This document shows, in pieces, positions 46,540 through 59,101 of a stretch of 64,000 nt of DNA. The notes below the pieces were generated by a model, which was not told where the DNA came from, ran no database searches, and worked only from the letters and a program-made list of their open reading frames with translations. The DNA comes from Leguminivora glycinivorella (lineage: Eukaryota > Arthropoda > Insecta > Lepidoptera > Tortricidae). Each line of letters starts with the position of its first letter. Within the stretch, counting starts at the first letter, position 1. The stretch lies in NCBI RefSeq assembly GCF_023078275.1, contig NC_062972.1, positions 12,088,191 to 12,152,190 on the forward strand, given 5' to 3'. The position numbers were made by a program, and so were the translations under genes.

Positions 46540-47440
46540 ATTTTGCGTGATGTAGGGGATTTAGCTAGTCCTACTAGCTCATCTCCTCGAGAAATCCTAT
46601 TAAACTTTTAATGTTGAGTAAGAGAACCTCGCAGAAGTCTCTCGGGGATCCGAGATGTTTTTTCCTGTATGGAGCCACACTGCTAACTGCAGCACCAGGT
46701 GAGAGGCTGTCTGCTCTGTTTTCACGCACCCTCGTCACAGGGGAATGTTCATAGCATTTTTTATGAAAATATGTTTGTTAAATAGTCTACCACCTGTTCT
46801 TACATTGGTTACCATTCTCAGGCGGCCTTTCCCTAGGTGAAGGAGCGTCTTTGTGAGTTTTCCATTGATGTTAGGCTTGGCTTGTTTGACCGCAGCATTT
46901 GATCTGGGTTTGCCAGTGTGCTGTTTGTAGTTTCCCATTGAGCATACCTTGCTGAAGGGCATCGGAAGAATCGGCAGTCGACCCCTGCCTGGCCAGCTCG
47001 TCGGTCGCATCATAACCTCGAGATCCTCTGTGTCCTTTGGTCCATTGAAGGATAATTTTGTTATTATGACTTACCTCCGTTAGTCGTTTATGGCATTCCT
47101 TAACCCAAGCTTTATTTGTTGTACAGGATAACTTGTCCTGAAAATTGTAGCTTGGGATAAGCCTGTCTTTGCCATAACTTTCAATATGTACATATATGTT
47201 TAACTGGTCTAACTTAACTATTTTAACCCAACACTCACCGACGGCATACAGTTCCTCCAGCATCTGTTGGGGACCATGTGCTTCTTTGAAGATGCCGATG
47301 TTACCCGCAATCCGCATATCGGAGATAATTGAGACATACATTTGTACATCCATCATCCCTATTGAGGCTTTTATAAATGCCTTCCTGTTAAAAAACTTGT
47401 CCAGATTGCAAAACCTCGGAGTTCTTCTCTACTAATTGAG
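46540..47440 (-). pseudogene. RNase H and C-terminal region of an R1/I-type LINE
   Basis: Within a 161-codon minus frame (46871-47356) is NKIILQWTKGHRGSRGYDA followed by TDELARQGS, the C-terminal RNase H motif (usual form W.PGH.G..GNE.ADELA). The expected YTDGS start of RNase H is decayed. Downstream, in another frame, are LLHLGKGRLRMVTNVRTGG and a Cys-rich tail, as in R1-like elements. RNase H in LINEs points to the R1/I/LOA groups. A relic. Confidence 0.75.
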
Positions 47441-48838
47441 ATTCGTCGATACGGCTGCTAAATTTTCTTCTGATTCAATGTCAGTTTGCATAGAAATATT
47501 CGCATTTTGGTACACCTTTTATGAAAATTCAACTAACGTTAGTAGGTAATTAAAACGTTTCTTATTAACGTCTTCTAACGTTTTCCCTTCGGTAATTACC
47601 AACAATAGATGTTAGCATTATTTGGCTCTACTTTAAGCGGTGATAAATGTCTCAAAGTTTGTCCATCCGGTATTTCACGTCTTCGTTGTTTAGTAATCGG
47701 TAAAATATAGGTAAGGAAAATCTATTAATGCTGTACTAAAGAACATTTCCAAAGTTTGCCCGACTTCTGGGGGTGCTCTGCTTTAACCCGCTCGTGCGTA
47801 GGTTTTTTTTCAAATCGAGTCCTTGAATGCAAAACGATTTTCAATCCGGAATACGATTTTAACCCTTAAACGCAAGATGATGAAAGAGTATGCCGTCTCC
47901 CAGACACAATCGTAACAAAACTGCATTGCGAATTCGCCAATATATGAGCGAAATTAGGCATTACGGGGTCCCAATTTCATTGCATTTGGCGTCCGTATCG
48001 TTGGCGTCCTTGACAAGAATTTCCGGTGACCACCGTGGCCGTCCGTGACGGTCAAAAGGTTAATAGTTCTATCTTGATACTTTCGACACAAAATGTTAGT
48101 CATATATCTAGTATACTTAAATACTTAATTTACATCATCGAGGTGTGTTGCACATATGATATCTAAACAAATTTTATCCTAGTACTATCGAATATCTACA
48201 AATTCATGGATACTCTCATGCCCAGAACTATTATTCTAATTGTACAATTGTTAAAATAAACTAAAAACGGCATATTCGTACTCTACAACATCTACCTGAA
48301 GCTTTTAGTACTGTATGCGCAACGGTGAATTTCAACGAAGGCAGAATTAAATTTAAGCCTGTATGGGTTTTTCTAAATTAAATCTGTATCTTTTATAGAT
48401 CAAATTAAAGGTGATTAATGGCACTATTTTTCTACATTTAAATATTTATTAGAATGTGCAAGGTATTTTGTAGAAACATGATTTTTGGCAAAAAGTTTTA
48501 GAAAAAAAGATATTTTTTTTACATTTTTCGTTAATTACTAACTAATGGTTGAATTTACCGAAACAATGAATATGACAAGTATTTGAGTACACAAAAAGAG
48601 CTTTCGTTTAAAAAAAATAAAAATGAAATCGGACCAATACATCTGGAGTTATGGTCGATTTTCTAAAACTCAATATCCGCCATTTTGGATTGGCGGCCAT
48701 TTTGTTTAGCTACCATTTTGAGATGGCAATCATGGTTTTTTAACATCCCTATAAGCCTACCTAACTGCTGTAAAAAGGAAACTTAGTACCCCCAAATTAT
48801 ACCGAATTCTTCACTGGCCCATGGACTAAATGTCAAAG

Positions 48839-48989
48839 TGTTGCTAGATAGATACGAAACGGATTGGATACGTCAGTGCTTTGACGTTTTTTGTTTGCAT
48901 TTGATTATTTAAATGATTAAATATACAATAATTGCTGGCTAAAATTTTGTAGTCATGGTGGTCATAGTCAGGTGCATTTTATACCCTTT
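48839..48989. other. Unrecognised spacer
   Basis: Nothing supported. Confidence 0.4.
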
Positions 48990-49544
48990 TTTTAGGGTTC
49001 CGTAGTCAACTAGGAACCCTTATAGTTTCGCCATGTCTGTCTGTCCGTCCGTCCGTCCGTCCGTCCGTCCGTCCGCGGATAATCTCAGTAACTGTAAGCA
49101 CTAGAAAGCTGAAATTTGGTACCAATATGTATATCAATCACGCCAACAAAGTGCAAAAATAAAAAATGGAAAAAAATGTTTTATTAGGGTAGCCCCCCTA
49201 CATGTAAAGTGGGTGCTGATTTTTTTTTTCATTCCAACCCTAACGTGTGATATATTGTTGGATAGGTATTTAAAAATGAATAAGGGTTTACTAAGATAGT
49301 TTTATGATAATACTAATATTTTCGGAAATAATCGCTCCTAAAGGAAAAAAAAGTGCGTCCCCCCCCTCTAACTTTTGAACCATATGTTTAAAAAATATGA
49401 AAAAAATCACAAAAGTAGAACTTTATAAATACTTTCTAGGAAAATTGTTTTGAACTTGATAGGTTCAGTAGTTTTTGAGAAAAATACGGAAAACTACGGA
49501 ACCCTACACTGGGCGTGGCCCGACACGCTCTTGGCCGGTTTTTT
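48990..49544 (+). mobile_element. GTCC-microsatellite repeat, copy 5
   Basis: TTAGGGTTCCGTAGTCAAC to CTCTTGGCCGGTTTTTTAA with a (GTCC)n tract at about 49043-49074. Nearly identical in body to 32351-32952 and 63691-64000. Confidence 0.88.
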
Positions 49545-50365
49545 AATATTCTAGTCATCAATGTCATCATGACGTGATAATGATAATACCTACAGATTTT
49601 TACCGGATTCAGAAACAAATTATTGCTTTAAAATCCCAACAAGTTATCTATGTTGTTCATGTTGGCCTGATTGTTCCAAGAACAACAAAGGCTTGGTACA
49701 TGCAGTAATTCACCAAAATATGTTTGGAATTTTAGTTACTGACGTCGGAAACAAATGCATGAAACAGTAAGGTGGCTATTATACCACTGCATACTGCGTT
49801 TTCATGGCACATAATAGTACATTGTGCAGATTAGGAGATATGCCCGAAATTGTTAATTTCTGTAACACCAACAGAACTGGTTTTATGCTCAGAGATACTA
49901 ATTTTAAAGTAACAAAAAAACATACACGGCTTTTTATTTTTGGGTAAACTCATAAGAGTCATAAGCATACTTTAGCTTCAAAATATAGTTCTATTACTAG
50001 AGCAAGTAGGAGCATGCTTTCGGGAATTATCGTTACCTACTCACATTTCCTGTGAATTACCAGAAATTGTCACTTTAATTCACGCCTGGAACTCGTTTTT
50101 TTTTTTTAATTCAGGAAAAGAGTTAAATAAGGTCTTATTCAATTATAAAGACGAAAAAATTGTAATACTAAAACATGAATAAAACGTAGGTCGTATATCA
50201 CTGATATGGCTGCTGAGGTGCTTATACCTAATTACTTATTTATAAAAATAAAATAAAAAAATATATTTTTTTATTTTTTATAATAAATAAGATATAAGTT
50301 AATATAAGTTTGTGGTACTTACGTTTACCACTAATAGGCTACTTGACCCTTTTTTAAAGTCTGTC
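49545..50365. other. No recognised gene
   Basis: AT-rich stretch between the GTCC repeat and the gypsy-type relic. No continuation of pol was found downstream of the protease. Confidence 0.45.
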
Positions 50366-50746
50366 TTATGTGATGTAGTATGTATTTAAGGTGAATGTGT
50401 TCTGTTCGTAGTCTATAATACACTTATGTTTACGTAAAAAGTCCCGCCCTAGTATGGCACTAGGACCGCAAGGTAAGTTTCTAAGTACGTGAAATTTATG
50501 ACATAAGCGGTGTCCATGTAAAGTAAACTCTATGTAAGCATAGCCTTCTGTGTAAAGATCGCCGCCGAGACCGATTATAGGAACGATTTGCTTTTGGATT
50601 GGAATATTTAGCCGCGAAACTGTTTCATATTTCACGGCCGATACGGCGGCGCCCGTATCTGCTAGCATCTGAAACGTGTCGTCTCCAATTACTACTTCTA
50701 AGGAACTGTCGTATCTGTATGCATATATCGTATTAGGGACGAAAAA
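50366..50746 (-). pseudogene. Retroviral-type aspartic protease (start of pol), truncated
   Basis: The frame overlaps the gag end and is +1 relative to it. The active site is MLADTGAAVSAV; the flap-side and C-terminal landmarks are PIIGLGGDLY and AILGRDFLRKHK (the ILGRDFL form is standard for Ty3/gypsy proteases). It would process Gag-Pol. A T-run at about 50743-50748 lies in the overlap where a frameshift might occur. The frame ends 303 bp after the ATG at 50668, where pol should run into RT, so the copy is cut off here. Confidence 0.8.
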
Positions 50747-51490
50747 ATTCGTAACCTGGGTTTTCTGTCGTGTTTTTAGTTTCCTGATCCTGACTTGACG
50801 TCGAAGGCTGCGGCTCTTCGGCTACATATATATTGGGCTGACTTTTGGACCTTCGGGTAAATACGTTATCAGATCTAAACCTATAAAATCCGCGGGTCGG
50901 ATTTCCAAAACCGCGCCCAGTTTCATTTTGAGTATAGCTACCTCGCGAGGCCCGATTCCCGTAATAGGAATTCCGCACTTGCATGTTGCCGGGTGCTCCC
51001 CGACGCGAGTTATTGAAGCCTCGGCCTGTGCGTGGGTTATACTGACCTGTAATTCCCCTTCGATTGACAAAGATTGGAACCTCGCCGTTCTCCCGTGTGG
51101 ACGAAATCTCCTCGTCCTTCGCGGCTTGAATCGCATCCTTTAATGTTGGTAGATTCCTAGCTGCCAGTATGATCCCTAAAGTAGGATTTCGCAACCCGTC
51201 GGTGAACCTTTTTATCGCCAGCTTCTCATTTATAGGTTTTAATACCTTGTGCGCATTTTGGTCACCGTCGGCTTGAGAAATTGTTAAATCAACGAACAAC
51301 TGTTCAATTTGTGTACCGAATTCATCAATCGAAAGTGATTGCTGTTTTATTTGCATTAACTTACTGTGAATAGCAGTACTTGACTTTTTGGTTAGGAAAT
51401 TATTTTTTAGGTCCAGAATAAGCGACTCACAGTCTGTGTATGACTGTGACATTCGTAACTTGGCATTTTCAGATAAACGTGTCTTGAGCA
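50733..51490 (-). pseudogene. Gag, C-terminal part
   Basis: About 250 residues of a retrotransposon gag. The first half is helical (landmarks MQIKQQSLSIDEF and AIKRFTDGLRNPTLG, typical of gag capsid-like regions). Residues about 140-215 are rich in Gly, Arg, Asn and Tyr (TGRGFNN, SRRGAPG, TGRGFGN), which likely bind RNA; I see no CCHC knuckle. The frame is open, and its apparent Met is produced by the insertion boundary, so it is not a true start. The N-terminal part is at 59102-59544, beyond the inserted LTR element. Confidence 0.8.
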
Positions 51491-53318
51491 TGTAATGGTA
51501 TTGGGGGACCTAAAATACCATGCTGAAGGCTTTAGAGAATTAAATAAATTAGATTGATTAAGGTGTAGATGAATCTAAGGAGTCTGAGCTACTATATGGG
51601 GTAGTTGTAAGGAAAGGCACATGGCGATTTATAAAATTGAAATATATTATCGCAAATTTATTAAGGTATAGGGCGTTCCTATCAAAGAAATCTATAAGGC
51701 ATTCGTTATATAAAATGAATCAAAAATCTATGAATGCGAACTTGAATACACTACAGAAATACGTACTTGAGGAAAACAGTTTAGGCCTTTATCACTTGAA
51801 ATATTTATATAAATTATAAGACAAAAGTGTATACAATACAAGTCAAGCCCATACCTTTGCGGGGACAATATATTAAATCAATGGCTCATGAAGTAAGGGA
51901 AAACCCGCTAAAACCCTTACTTCGCCTTATTAATGTAACGTCTACATACAATGTCTACATAACGTCTATAATTATGCTCTATTTAATACAACAATACAAT
52001 AATTCATTAGGAATTGTAATAACAGAATTTCCAAGACAGTTTACTCTAAACACAGTTTAGAGTTATAATAAATGCACATGTTGTTTAATCTGTATAGGAT
52101 ATAACAATTTAATATCGATCGTCTCGTTTCAATCCTTTGCGAAATGTATTTAGGTACATTAGATATCTCAGGAACTCGAATCCTGGTTTCAACAAATATA
52201 TATGGAAAATATTTAACATAGTGGCGAGGCTCGAACTCGCACTAATATTCATCAATAAAGTGTCATACAAAATATGTAACACAAAGCTGAAAGACACTAA
52301 AGAAGCATTATACAGTTACTTTAAAATACTAATTAACCGTCACAAGGTTATAGAACCTGCCCCAACAATAAATCCAGATTATAAAGCAAGAGTTGAACTT
52401 GCCTTGCACTTGACAAAGATAATTAAATATTTATGTTGTGTTACTTAAAGTACAACTTGAGATGTTTGGATAAAAGAGGTACTTAGCTCGTTTATCGCCG
52501 GATCCGGAACCACTGGCTTTATTTTCTACTATAACTAGTAATTAAAATTTAACAATTATTACAATTATATATGATCAGGGAACAAATTTTAACAAAGCTG
52601 GAAAGACTTGGGTCTCCCTTCGAGTCTAAAATCAGAGTGTCCTCAACTCCCGGCCTTCATCCTAACTGGAGTCCCTGCAACCCCAACTTATTTCTAGTTA
52701 CGCTAATATCAACTTTATTAACAATGATATAAGGATTTCGTCGCTACAATTATCCAATTGCGCCCACGCTTTCTCTATGGGATCTTATCCCTTCCAAGGC
52801 TCTGATTTGTGCGCTGTCTCGCTCTCTCTTACTGCAGCGGTGCACGTTGTCTCGTTCGGCGTGGTCGGGTCTTCATAGGAACCCCCCGCTGTCACTTTTG
52901 CAACGAAGGGTACGGTCATGGTCAAATGCCTCGACACATGGGCTCCAGATGTCCTGGAAACAGTTTACCAAGGAGAGTAGACTTTGTATGGAATAATATA
53001 CCATATTAGAGTATAATTACGTTATAGGTTTGGCGTACTGTGCATTGTGCGATAGCGGTTTTTCTGTTGTTCCAGTAAACTCATAAATAAATCTTATAAT
53101 GGGTTTTGTTTTTAAAATTCTATAGAATATCTTTTAACTAAAATATTGGGTAATCCGAGAATGGGAAACTGCCTGCTTTCTATTTTTATTGCCGCCCTTT
53201 TTTTTTCGGCTAGCCATTTTAGATTTATTACTTTTAACCGATGGCAATTTTAATCACCTATTTATAACTACTTAGTAAAGCACGTATTCACGTATGTGGA
53301 ATACGGGTTGCCATCTCA
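51491..53318 (-). repeat. 3' LTR (1828 bp, full length)
   Basis: The minus strand runs from TGAGATGGCAACC (53318) to CCATTACA (51491). It has two blocks shared with the 5' LTR (51491-52527 and about 53122-53318) separated by ~595 bp missing in the 5' LTR. The unique segment includes TTTATT at about 52713, i.e. AATAAA on the minus strand. Short frames in the LTR (60-103 codons, both strands) occur twice only because the LTR is duplicated. Confidence 0.9.
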
Positions 53319-53320
53319 CG

Positions 53321-53329
53321 CCCCTCTCT
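53321..53329 (-). other. Polypurine tract
   Basis: The minus strand reads AGAGAGGGG two bases before the 3' LTR; this is where plus-strand DNA synthesis would be primed. It fixes the element's orientation. Confidence 0.75.
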
Positions 53330-56300
53330 GGTTAGTCGAACAAAATTACCCTGTCTTCCACGTAACCTATATAACATGAATACGAGAACTTGGAAAAAAT
53401 GTAAACTCCTTTTATTTATATCTTAATAATTATCGATGGAATCTGGCGTTACTTTGTGCACGTCCACGATGCTCAAATCTAGAAAACTACTTTATTAATC
53501 CGCGAAAAGGTAGCGCGCTTGTCAATCAATGCTATCCTGCTACTCATGTCTTTGTCCCAATGGTTACAAAACGGAAGGTAGCTTTAAACAAGTTAATTAT
53601 GCTTCTTTCTTCTCTAACAAAACCACACTATGAGATTTGTAATGGGCAATAAACCAATAACAATAATATCTTAGCGCCGGCGCCTATACTTCTGAAGGAA
53701 CTACCTGACGTTTGGGCACGGATAATAAAATAATAATGAATTTAATATTTTAAAATATAACAATTTTTATAGTATCTTATTGTTTGCACTTAGACCGTTA
53801 CATTTACTGCCTCTAACGATTAACCATATGTCTCTTTGCACAAACGACATCCTATCTTAGAGCGTTATTTGGAAGTGCTAATGAAATTTAATTAATTTTG
53901 TATCTTGTATTTCAAGCTTTATGCGTTTTCATATAATTATCTATAGTTCACGTTAACCAAGTACACTACAGTTTGTGTTAACAAGATCTCTTGACTCATA
54001 CATCACCATACTATCTTCGAAATTCACACATCGTCACCTTCCCAAGATACTAAGTTGCAATCACACATCTCCTTTCACAACCACGCATTACCCTGGCCAG
54101 GGATTTTCCACACGAAGTTCACACATAAGACCTCTAGTTTATTGATTACAATTTACAATCAACTTTCAATAATACTTGATAGCTTGTAGTAGATTATTAC
54201 ATATGTAAATAACACCTATGTTGTCGTCAAGAGATCTCGCATCTCAAATTACACTGATCAAAATAATTTTGTGTCATATAATTTATATTGTGGCATAGTA
54301 AATGTCTATTTTCTATTTAGGGACATTTATTTAAATCATTAAATTTGTTGAGTATAGCTGTCATAAAATAAAACCCTTTGTCATCTCTATTCTTTAGGGT
54401 ATTTAGATAGTATTATGATAGTGATGCCAGCTAAATGAAAATTCACTTTAACTTTTGTTAATAAGTGATGCAATTGAACTTTTGTTATGAAATAATGATT
54501 TGAACAGACAATGGCCTGACCATACGTCGTGTAATGGTATTATGGCCCTATTTAGTAAAGTTTGGACAGACAAATACCTCAGCCACACACCTCAGAGTCA
54601 CTTCCTCATGGACAGAGCCTGATCTACTATAAAACGCGTTCGTCTGAGACGAGAGAATTAATTCTCGGGTCACACTGCGTCCAGCGTGAGCGGAGGCGTA
54701 GAAACAGTCCTTCCTAAGCGTAAGTGAGATGTACTACTCAGGGCAGCCCTGAGGTGCCAAAGCTTCTAAAACTGATCCCGTCTGCTACCCACGTAGAGTC
54801 TGAGTTACTCGAAACGTGAGGCTACGTATCAAAGTATCGTAGGGGGGGTTAGCGAATGCGCAAGCGCATGGTAGGACATTCATTTGTAATGATTTGGTGT
54901 CAGATGTTAAACGGTATACCTTTGACACTACTTGTGAGTGATCACTGCGGCTAACCCCGGCGCCTCAGTTCAAGTGAAGTCAGGTTATTCTACGCAAGTC
55001 ATATAACAGAGGTGTGACCTGGCAATCAATCTCGTCCCTAGGCCCTCGATTGCAGTATCTAGTTGACTCATGAACCCCGTCACAAATGCCTTGACCGATA
55101 AAATTTCATAGATAGGCTTGATGAAAGAAATTAATAATATTAGAACTTGTGGTACATTTATTTAAAATGTTTTTATACCTGATTAAGTTTTGGGGTAATT
55201 GATTTCATACAATCTTTGATTATACACGTTAAACTTTCGTGAGACATATTCAAATAATTAATGAATCCACGGTTGTCATAAATTGCTATTAGTTTTCAAT
55301 ATTTAGGTGCATTCCAGGTTTGATTTTTCTCTGTGAATACTCCGAGTACCATTAACAAGATAGTATTATAATAAACATTGCATATAGCAATATTGTACAT
55401 TTAATTCACACAAATTGTACACCTTTAATTTAAATATGAAGACCCAACATTTGTGTTATGTATCATTGAGACGTATAAACCAAACAAAAAAATAAAGGAA
55501 TTTAAACCATGCGGAACAGGTTGTGTGTTTATTTCTTTTCGCCTTTCCGAATGTTATAATTATAGAATCATTACAAACTACGACAGCAAAGAACTTTAAT
55601 TTACATCGAGATTTATTTAGTAATAAAACAGCTTCTATCCCATATTTATGAATAGTAAGAGATGTCTATCTATAACTACTTTTATCAGTAAAACCTTTCG
55701 TGACAGAAACCATGGACCGACCAGGTAGCATCGATTCAGTCCCAAATTACCCAAACAACAACAAACCAAAAATAAATTGGATAAAATTAATCAGACATCG
55801 GTAAGTTAAGGTCAATCCAAAAGGCGTTGTCGAGACCGTCCACAGTCGGCTATACAGCGGCGTCGTGTCTTGCCTCTAGACGCGTCAAAACTGCCACAAT
55901 TCACACCAGTCTTTTCCTAGGATCGGTCTTAGTCGCCTATTAAAGCCAGGTATGTTAGGTATACTGAAACTATCCTGCAACAAAATACCTTTTGTCTGTC
56001 CAACCAATAACTGCAAGATTTATGTACTTTTTCTTTTCAAGTCTTTTCATAAAATAATTGCAAATTCAAATTTAAAATGCAAAACATGGTATACCTTTTA
56101 TTTTGTTTTTACAGTAACCATTGAAACCTGCACGATTAGTAATAATTGTCCTCATCATTATTAATACGCATTCTGCCTGAAATACAACACTTTAGACAAA
56201 ATATTTATGTACTTATTTATTTTTGTTCCTAAAATGTGTTTTATAAGGTTTTACTCTTTTATTTCGAAACGAGTATTTATCGCATCTTTCATTTAAGGTC

Positions 56301-57825
56301 GAGAGGTACAACAACGTTATACTAAGTGCATAAATGGGTATAGGTATACAACTGAAACATCGCGTGTTTCTACACTTATTTATTCTAAATGTGTTATTTA
56401 TTTATATGTATATTAAGAGAACCAAACTTTTAGGACTTTAATTATTAAATTGGTAATTCTTTCGTGATAACATAAACAATCGAAAATCGAGCTGCAACAT
56501 TAACTTTCAAACCAGGTAATGTGGAACCAAGTAAACCGTCCGAACACTTGTTCTTTTTTTTTTTCTTGTTTTATCTATTGTGATAAACAATGCATGGTTA
56601 TAACTAATAATATTCTACCTGCTTTTTAAAATGCTTCGTTCCATTAACTAGTATCGATAAATATCGGTAACTGACTGATTGAAACAATATCGTGTATCTC
56701 AAACAAAATCTTTACGACAAACATACATACTACATATTTTATATTTGAAATAACTTCATATCTATATCTCTACGCAAAATACATTCATACATAGTATATT
56801 TTACATTGTTGGAATAATTTATAGGTAAGCTGCAAATGAAATTATAATCCACCTCAATGTCATCAAATCTAGATTCGTAAACGGAAAATGTTTATATAGT
56901 ACCTACTGCCATTTGATTGGTCATCATCTCTTAGTTTCTCCAAACTTTAATAAAAGCATTAACATTTGAACGTTACTATTCACGACATCTATATATGTAG
57001 GTACTAGAAATATACCTTGGTAATTACCTATGTATCATCACAAATCACCGATTTGACATTCTCTTTATTGTCACAAGCCTCCATAATATCATCAAATTTT
57101 CCTTTAACTGAACTACGAGTAGATAGGTCTATCTGCTAATGTAGCTTGTTCGAATTCACTAACTGCAAGCTATATTTATTATAATATTAATCGCCAATAT
57201 TAAATCATAATCTGTATCACCAAGAGTGAAAATAATATACCACGCCAGTCTTGACAAAATTAGTATTATTTTATTATATGTATGTATGTACGGTCAATTT
57301 TTTTTTCCGACACGCTTTGTTATATAATAACCTGCTATATAATCTCGAACTGCCCAGGTAACACTATCCCGATTATTGACCGTCATTTACATTTTAGTTA
57401 CAACTAAACATATTTCTAAAACTGATACTAGATTACTGATTTTAAGTTATATAAATCGCGGGAACAACTGACTCCTGCTATTTAAATATCAGCACAAAAC
57501 ACGCTATTGCACACAAAACACACACAGATATACAATAAAATTCAACGGAATAAAAGTAGGTACACTGTCTTGGAATTTCTGGTTGTAAAACATTACAGCA
57601 AACTACATACACAAATATTGTTAAAACTGCAAATTATTATTGCACTTTATAGAGCAACCTAACACCCCTCTCAGACTCTTCATAGGTATGTATAAGTAAT
57701 CGAAGTGATCGTCATATTAAGTTTATAAAATTTAAGGTTTCCTACGTTGTGTTTAATTTTTTAAAAGGTTAGAAGTTCTTCTAGTTGTGTCTTTTTGTAA
57801 ATGATTTTAGACACAAGCACTAGAT
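53330..57825 (-). other. Non-coding interior of the LTR element
   Basis: About 4.5 kb, mostly AT-rich with no frame above 70 codons. A GC-richer island at about 54590-55080 contains potential stems (e.g. GTCTGAGACGAGAG, AATTAATTCTCGGG, GAATGCGCAAGCGCATGG). In coding-deficient elements the packaging signal usually lies near the primer-binding site; nothing specific can be named. Confidence 0.6.
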
Positions 57826-57843
57826 CCTGCGTCACGAGCGCCA
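57826..57843 (-). other. Primer-binding site
   Basis: The minus strand reads TGGCGCTCGTGACGCAGG two bases after the 5' LTR. TGG start (complement of tRNA CCA) and position fit; similarity to arginine-type primer sites of insect gypsy elements is from memory. Confidence 0.75.
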
Positions 57844-57845
57844 CG

Positions 57846-59101
57846 TGTAATGGTATTGGGGGACCTAAAATACCATGCTGAAGGCTTTAGAGAATTAAAT
57901 AAATTAGATTGATTAAGGTGTAGATGAATCTAAGGAGTCTGAGCTACTATATGGGGTAGTTGTAAGGAAAGGCACATGGCGATTTATAAAATTGAAATAT
58001 ATTATTGCAAATTTATTAAGGTATAGGGCGTTCCTATCAAAGAAATCTATAAGGCATTCGTTATATAAAATGAATCAAAAATCTATGAATGCGAACTTGA
58101 ATACACTACAGAAATACGTACTTGAGGAAAACAGTTTAGGCCTTTATCACTTGAAATATTTATATAAATTATAAGACAAAAGTGTATACAATACAAGTCA
58201 AGCCCATACCTTTGCGGGGACAATATATTAAATCAATGGCTCATGAAGTAAGGGAAAACCCGCTAAAACCCTTACTTCGCCTTATTAATGTAACGTCTAC
58301 ATACAATGTCTACATAACGTCTATAATTATGCTCTATTTAATACAACAATACAATAATTCATTAGGAATTGTAATAACAGAATTTCCAAGACAGTTTACT
58401 CTAAACACAGTTTAGAGTTATAATAAATGCACATGTTGTTTAATCTGTATAGGATATAACAATTTAATATCGATCGTCTCGTTTCAATCCTTTGCGAAAT
58501 GTATTTAGGTACATTAGATATCTCAGGAACTCGAATCCTGGTTTCAACAAATATATATGGAAAATATTTAACATAGTGGCGAGGCTCGAACTCGCACTAA
58601 TATTCATCAATAAAGTGTCATACAAAATATGTAACACAAAGCTGAAAGACACTAAAGAAGCATTATACAGTTACTTTAAAATACTAATTAACCGTCACAA
58701 GGTTATAGAACCTGCCCCAACAATAAATCCAGATTATAAAGCAAGAGTTGAACTTGCCTTGCACTTGACAAAGATAATTAAATATTTATGTTGTGTTACT
58801 TAAAGTACAACTTGAGATGTTTGGATAAAAGAGGTACTTAGCTCGTTTATCGCCGGATCCGGAACCACTGGCTTTATTTTAATATTTTAGTTAAAAGATA
58901 TTCTATAGAATATCTTTTAACTAAAATATTGGGTAATCCGAGAATGGGAAACTGCCTGCTTTCTATTTTTATTGCCGCCCTTTTTTTTTCGGCTAGCCAT
59001 TTTAGATTTATTACTTTTAACCGATGGCAATTTTAATCACCTATTTATAACTACTTAGTAAAGCACGTATTCACGTATGTGGAATACGGGTTGCCATCTC
59101 A
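57846..59101 (-). repeat. 5' LTR (1256 bp, with internal deletion)
   Basis: Matches the 3' LTR over 57846-58883 and about 58903-59101. One base difference was seen (T at 58006 against C at 51651). A ~590-bp segment present in the 3' LTR is replaced by a short inverted sequence that makes a 50-bp palindrome (58884-58933). The missing part is in the LTR's U3-side half, so transcription from this copy may be impaired. Confidence 0.9.
58884..58933. repeat. 50-bp perfect palindrome at the LTR deletion point
   Basis: AATATTTTAGTTAAAAGATA is followed by TTCTATAGAA and the mirrored half. The right half alone is present in the other LTR (about 53113-53147), so the left half arose by snap-back copying when the deletion formed. 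Confidence 0.88.

Larger units (their letters stand above)
44841..48838. mobile_element. 4-kb structure with ~560-bp inverted arms holding two LINE relics
   Basis: 44841-about 45410 is the reverse complement of about 48290-48838, with outer phrases TTAGTCCATGGGCCAG and GGCCCATGGACTAA. A second inverted pair lies further in: about 45636-45790 (AACCTTTTGACCGCCATGG) against about 47935-48062 (CCGTGACGGTCAAAAGGTT). The intervening sequence holds minus-strand LINE relics. It may be a long-TIR DNA transposon or two inverted copies of a repeat; no flanking duplication was found. Confidence 0.7.
51491..59101 (-). mobile_element. Non-coding LTR retrotransposon (7.6 kb) inserted in gag
   Basis: Complete LTR-element structure on the minus strand: 5' LTR 57846-59101, primer-binding site 57826-57843, a 4.5-kb interior, polypurine tract 53321-53329 and 3' LTR 51491-53318. 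The LTRs start TGAGATGGCAACC and end ACCATTACA (TG..CA). AGCA at 51487-51490 and 59102-59105 is the 4-bp target duplication. The interior has no gag, protease, RT or integrase frame on either strand; the longest frame is 70 codons. Such coding-free elements with long LTRs are called LARDs in plants; they need proteins from a partner. The LTRs differ by one base that I noticed plus a large deletion in the 5' LTR, so the insertion is young. Confidence 0.88.

Noticed and set aside
52215..52245. tRNA-like T-arm word (GAGTTCGAGCCTCG on the minus strand) in the LTR
   Set aside because: No matching D-arm or acceptor stem; probably chance.
51637..52448. Small frames (60, 77, 62 and 103 codons) repeated at 57992-58803 as duplicated genes
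   Set aside because: They are parts of the LTR and appear twice because the LTR does; they show no domain.
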